From Flavobacteriaceae bacterium UBA3078 (GTDB lineage: Bacteria; Bacteroidota; Bacteroidia; Flavobacteriales; Flavobacteriaceae), in the NCBI GenBank assembly GCA_002366675.1, contig DFBO01000189.1:1733-9848 (forward strand): a stretch of 8,116 bases of DNA, in the 5' to 3' direction. Made by a program: the position numbers and the translations under genes. Positions 7,177 through 8,116 of this stretch are shown in pieces. The number at the start of each line of letters is the position of its first letter. Positions within the stretch are counted from its first letter, which is position 1. The notes under the pieces were generated by a model. It had not been told where the DNA came from. It ran no database searches and saw nothing but the letters and a program-made list of their open reading frames with translations.

Positions 7177-7207
7177 AAAAAAAAGCGACCAATTGGTCGC
7201 TTTTTTT
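7177..7207. terminator. Bidirectional Rho-independent terminator between the lipoprotein gene and infB
   Basis: A perfect 16-base palindrome GCGACCAATTGGTCGC (7185-7200) forms a 6-bp GC-rich stem with an AATT loop. It is flanked by eight As on the left and seven Ts on the right, which lengthen the stem and give a U-tract in either direction. It lies 85 bases after the lipoprotein stop and 18 bases after the infB stop (reading leftwards), so it can end both convergent transcripts. Confidence 0.92.
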
Positions 7208-7225
7208 ATCTATATATATTAGAAA

Positions 7226-8116
7226 TTATTTCAATTTCTTTTTAACTTCAACTTCATGGTAAGCCTCTATAACATCACCTTCTTTAATGTCGTTATAGTT
7301 TTTAATTTGCATACCACAATCGTATCCTTTAGAAACTTCTTTTGCATCGTCCTTAAAACGTTTTAATGAAGCTAATTCTCCTGTGTAAACTACTACACCA
7401 TCACGAATTAAACGGATACCAGAATTTCTAAAGATTTTACCAGAAAGAACCATACAACCTGCAATGCTTCCAATTTTAGATACTTTAAAGATTTCTCTAA
7501 TTTCGGCAGTTCCAGTAATTTCTTCTTTAAGCTCTGGAGACAACATACCTTCCATAGCATCTTTAAGATCGTTAATAGCATCGTAAATAATCGAGTACAT
7601 TCTAATATCGATTTCTTCCTTATCTGCTATTTGGCGTGCATTACCCATTGGTCTTACATTAAATCCAATAATAATAGCATCTGAAGCAGTTGCTAATAAG
7701 ACATCGCTTTCTGTAATTGGTCCAACACCTTTATGTATAATATTTACTTGAATTTCTTCGGTAGATAATTTCTGGAAAGAATCTGTTAATGCTTCCACAG
7801 AACCATCTACATCTCCTTTAAGAATAATATTTAATTCTTGGAAATCTCCAAGAGCAATACGTCTTCCAATTTCATCCAGTGTAATATGACGTTGTGTTCT
7901 AACAGATTGCTCACGTTGTAATTGTGTACGTTTTGTTGCAATTTGTTTTGCTTCACGTTCGTCTTCAAAGACACTAAATTTATCACCTGCTTGTGGTGCG
8001 CCATCTAAACCTAAAATAGATACAGGTGTTGATGGACCAGCTTCTTTTACTTCGTTTCCACGCTCATCATGCATGGCTTTTACTTTTCCACTATTCTTTC
8101 CTGCAAGCACATAATC
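7226..8116 (-). CDS. infB: Translation initiation factor IF-2 (partial, C-terminal 296 residues; 5' end outside window)
   Basis: This is the C-terminal part of the GTPase that places initiator fMet-tRNA on the 30S subunit and promotes subunit joining. The frame is open through the right edge, beginning DYVLAGKNSGKVKAM, so the GTP-binding domain and the long N-terminal region lie outside the window. Visible parts, numbered in the fragment, are the end of the beta-barrel domain after the G domain (1-50, VSILGLDGAPQAGDKF), a charged linker helix (51-80), domain III (about 94-195, LNIILKGDVDGSVEAL, KGVGPITESDVLLA, GFNVRP) and the C2 domain that binds fMet-tRNA (about 203-290, IRDGVVVYTGELASLKRFKDD, GYDCGMQIKNYNDIKEGDVIEAY). 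The protein ends KKKLK. No damage is seen in the visible part. It converges on the lipoprotein gene and ends beside the shared terminator. Confidence 0.97.
   Translation of the reverse strand, partial: DYVLAGKNSGKVKAMHDERGNEVKEAGPSTPVSILGLDGAPQAGDKFSVFEDEREAKQIATKRTQLQREQSVRTQRHITLDEIGRRIALGDFQELNIILKGDVDGSVEALTDSFQKLSTEEIQVNIIHKGVGPITESDVLLATASDAIIIGFNVRPMGNARQIADKEEIDIRMYSIIYDAINDLKDAMEGMLSPELKEEITGTAEIREIFKVSKIGSIAGCMVLSGKIFRNSGIRLIRDGVVVYTGELASLKRFKDDAKEVSKGYDCGMQIKNYNDIKEGDVIEAYHEVEVKKKLK

Noticed and set aside
8108..8110. GTG codon as the infB start
   Set aside because: The frame stays open to the edge and upstream codons give DY before VLAGKNSG, a normal internal IF-2 sequence; this is not a start.
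1..8116. Mobile elements, CRISPR arrays, tRNA/rRNA genes, defence or biosynthetic clusters, frameshifted genes
   Set aside because: No transposase-like protein, direct-repeat array, terminal inverted repeats or RNA-gene sequence was seen; all genes are intact or cut only by the window edges, and base composition looks even by eye.

Overview
The window looks like chromosomal DNA of a flavobacterium (phylum Bacteroidota, probably family Flavobacteriaceae). The DNA is AT-rich, two intergenic boxes match the Bacteroidota -7 promoter element TAnnTTTG, no gene start has a convincing Shine-Dalgarno sequence, and the encoded proteins (quinol-oxidising alternative complex III next to a SPOR protein and infB) have a flavobacterial character. 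The genus cannot be named from the sequence alone.

Layout, left to right: positions 1-5814 hold three minus-strand genes in the order actA, actB, actC (transcribed right to left). They are separated by only 33 and 34 bases and so are almost certainly one operon. actC runs off the left edge, and actD, actE and actF would be expected beyond it. A 213-base divergent intergenic region (5815-6027) carries one -7-like box facing each way. On the plus strand follow a small secreted SPOR-domain protein (6028-6426) and a lipoprotein of an uncharacterised family (6525-7091). A strong bidirectional terminator (7177-7207) separates these from the 3' end of infB (translation initiation factor IF-2), which is on the minus strand and runs off the right edge.

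How the genes work together: ActA (multihaem cytochrome c), ActB (molybdopterin-oxidoreductase-like domain without cofactor ligands, fused to a four-cluster ferredoxin-like domain) and ActC (NrfD-type membrane protein with the quinol site) are the core of alternative complex III. This complex replaces cytochrome bc1: it oxidises menaquinol and passes electrons through Fe-S clusters and haems to a terminal oxidase. The SPOR protein and the lipoprotein have no evident mechanistic link to it. infB is a housekeeping gene.

I found no mobile element, CRISPR array, tRNA/rRNA gene, defence system or clear sign of horizontal transfer. The window is an ordinary core-genome region. The points most worth a second look are the six-haem architecture of ActA, the recessed Tat/lipobox signal of ActB, the Ser/Thr-rich linker of ActB, and the uncharacterised lipoprotein.
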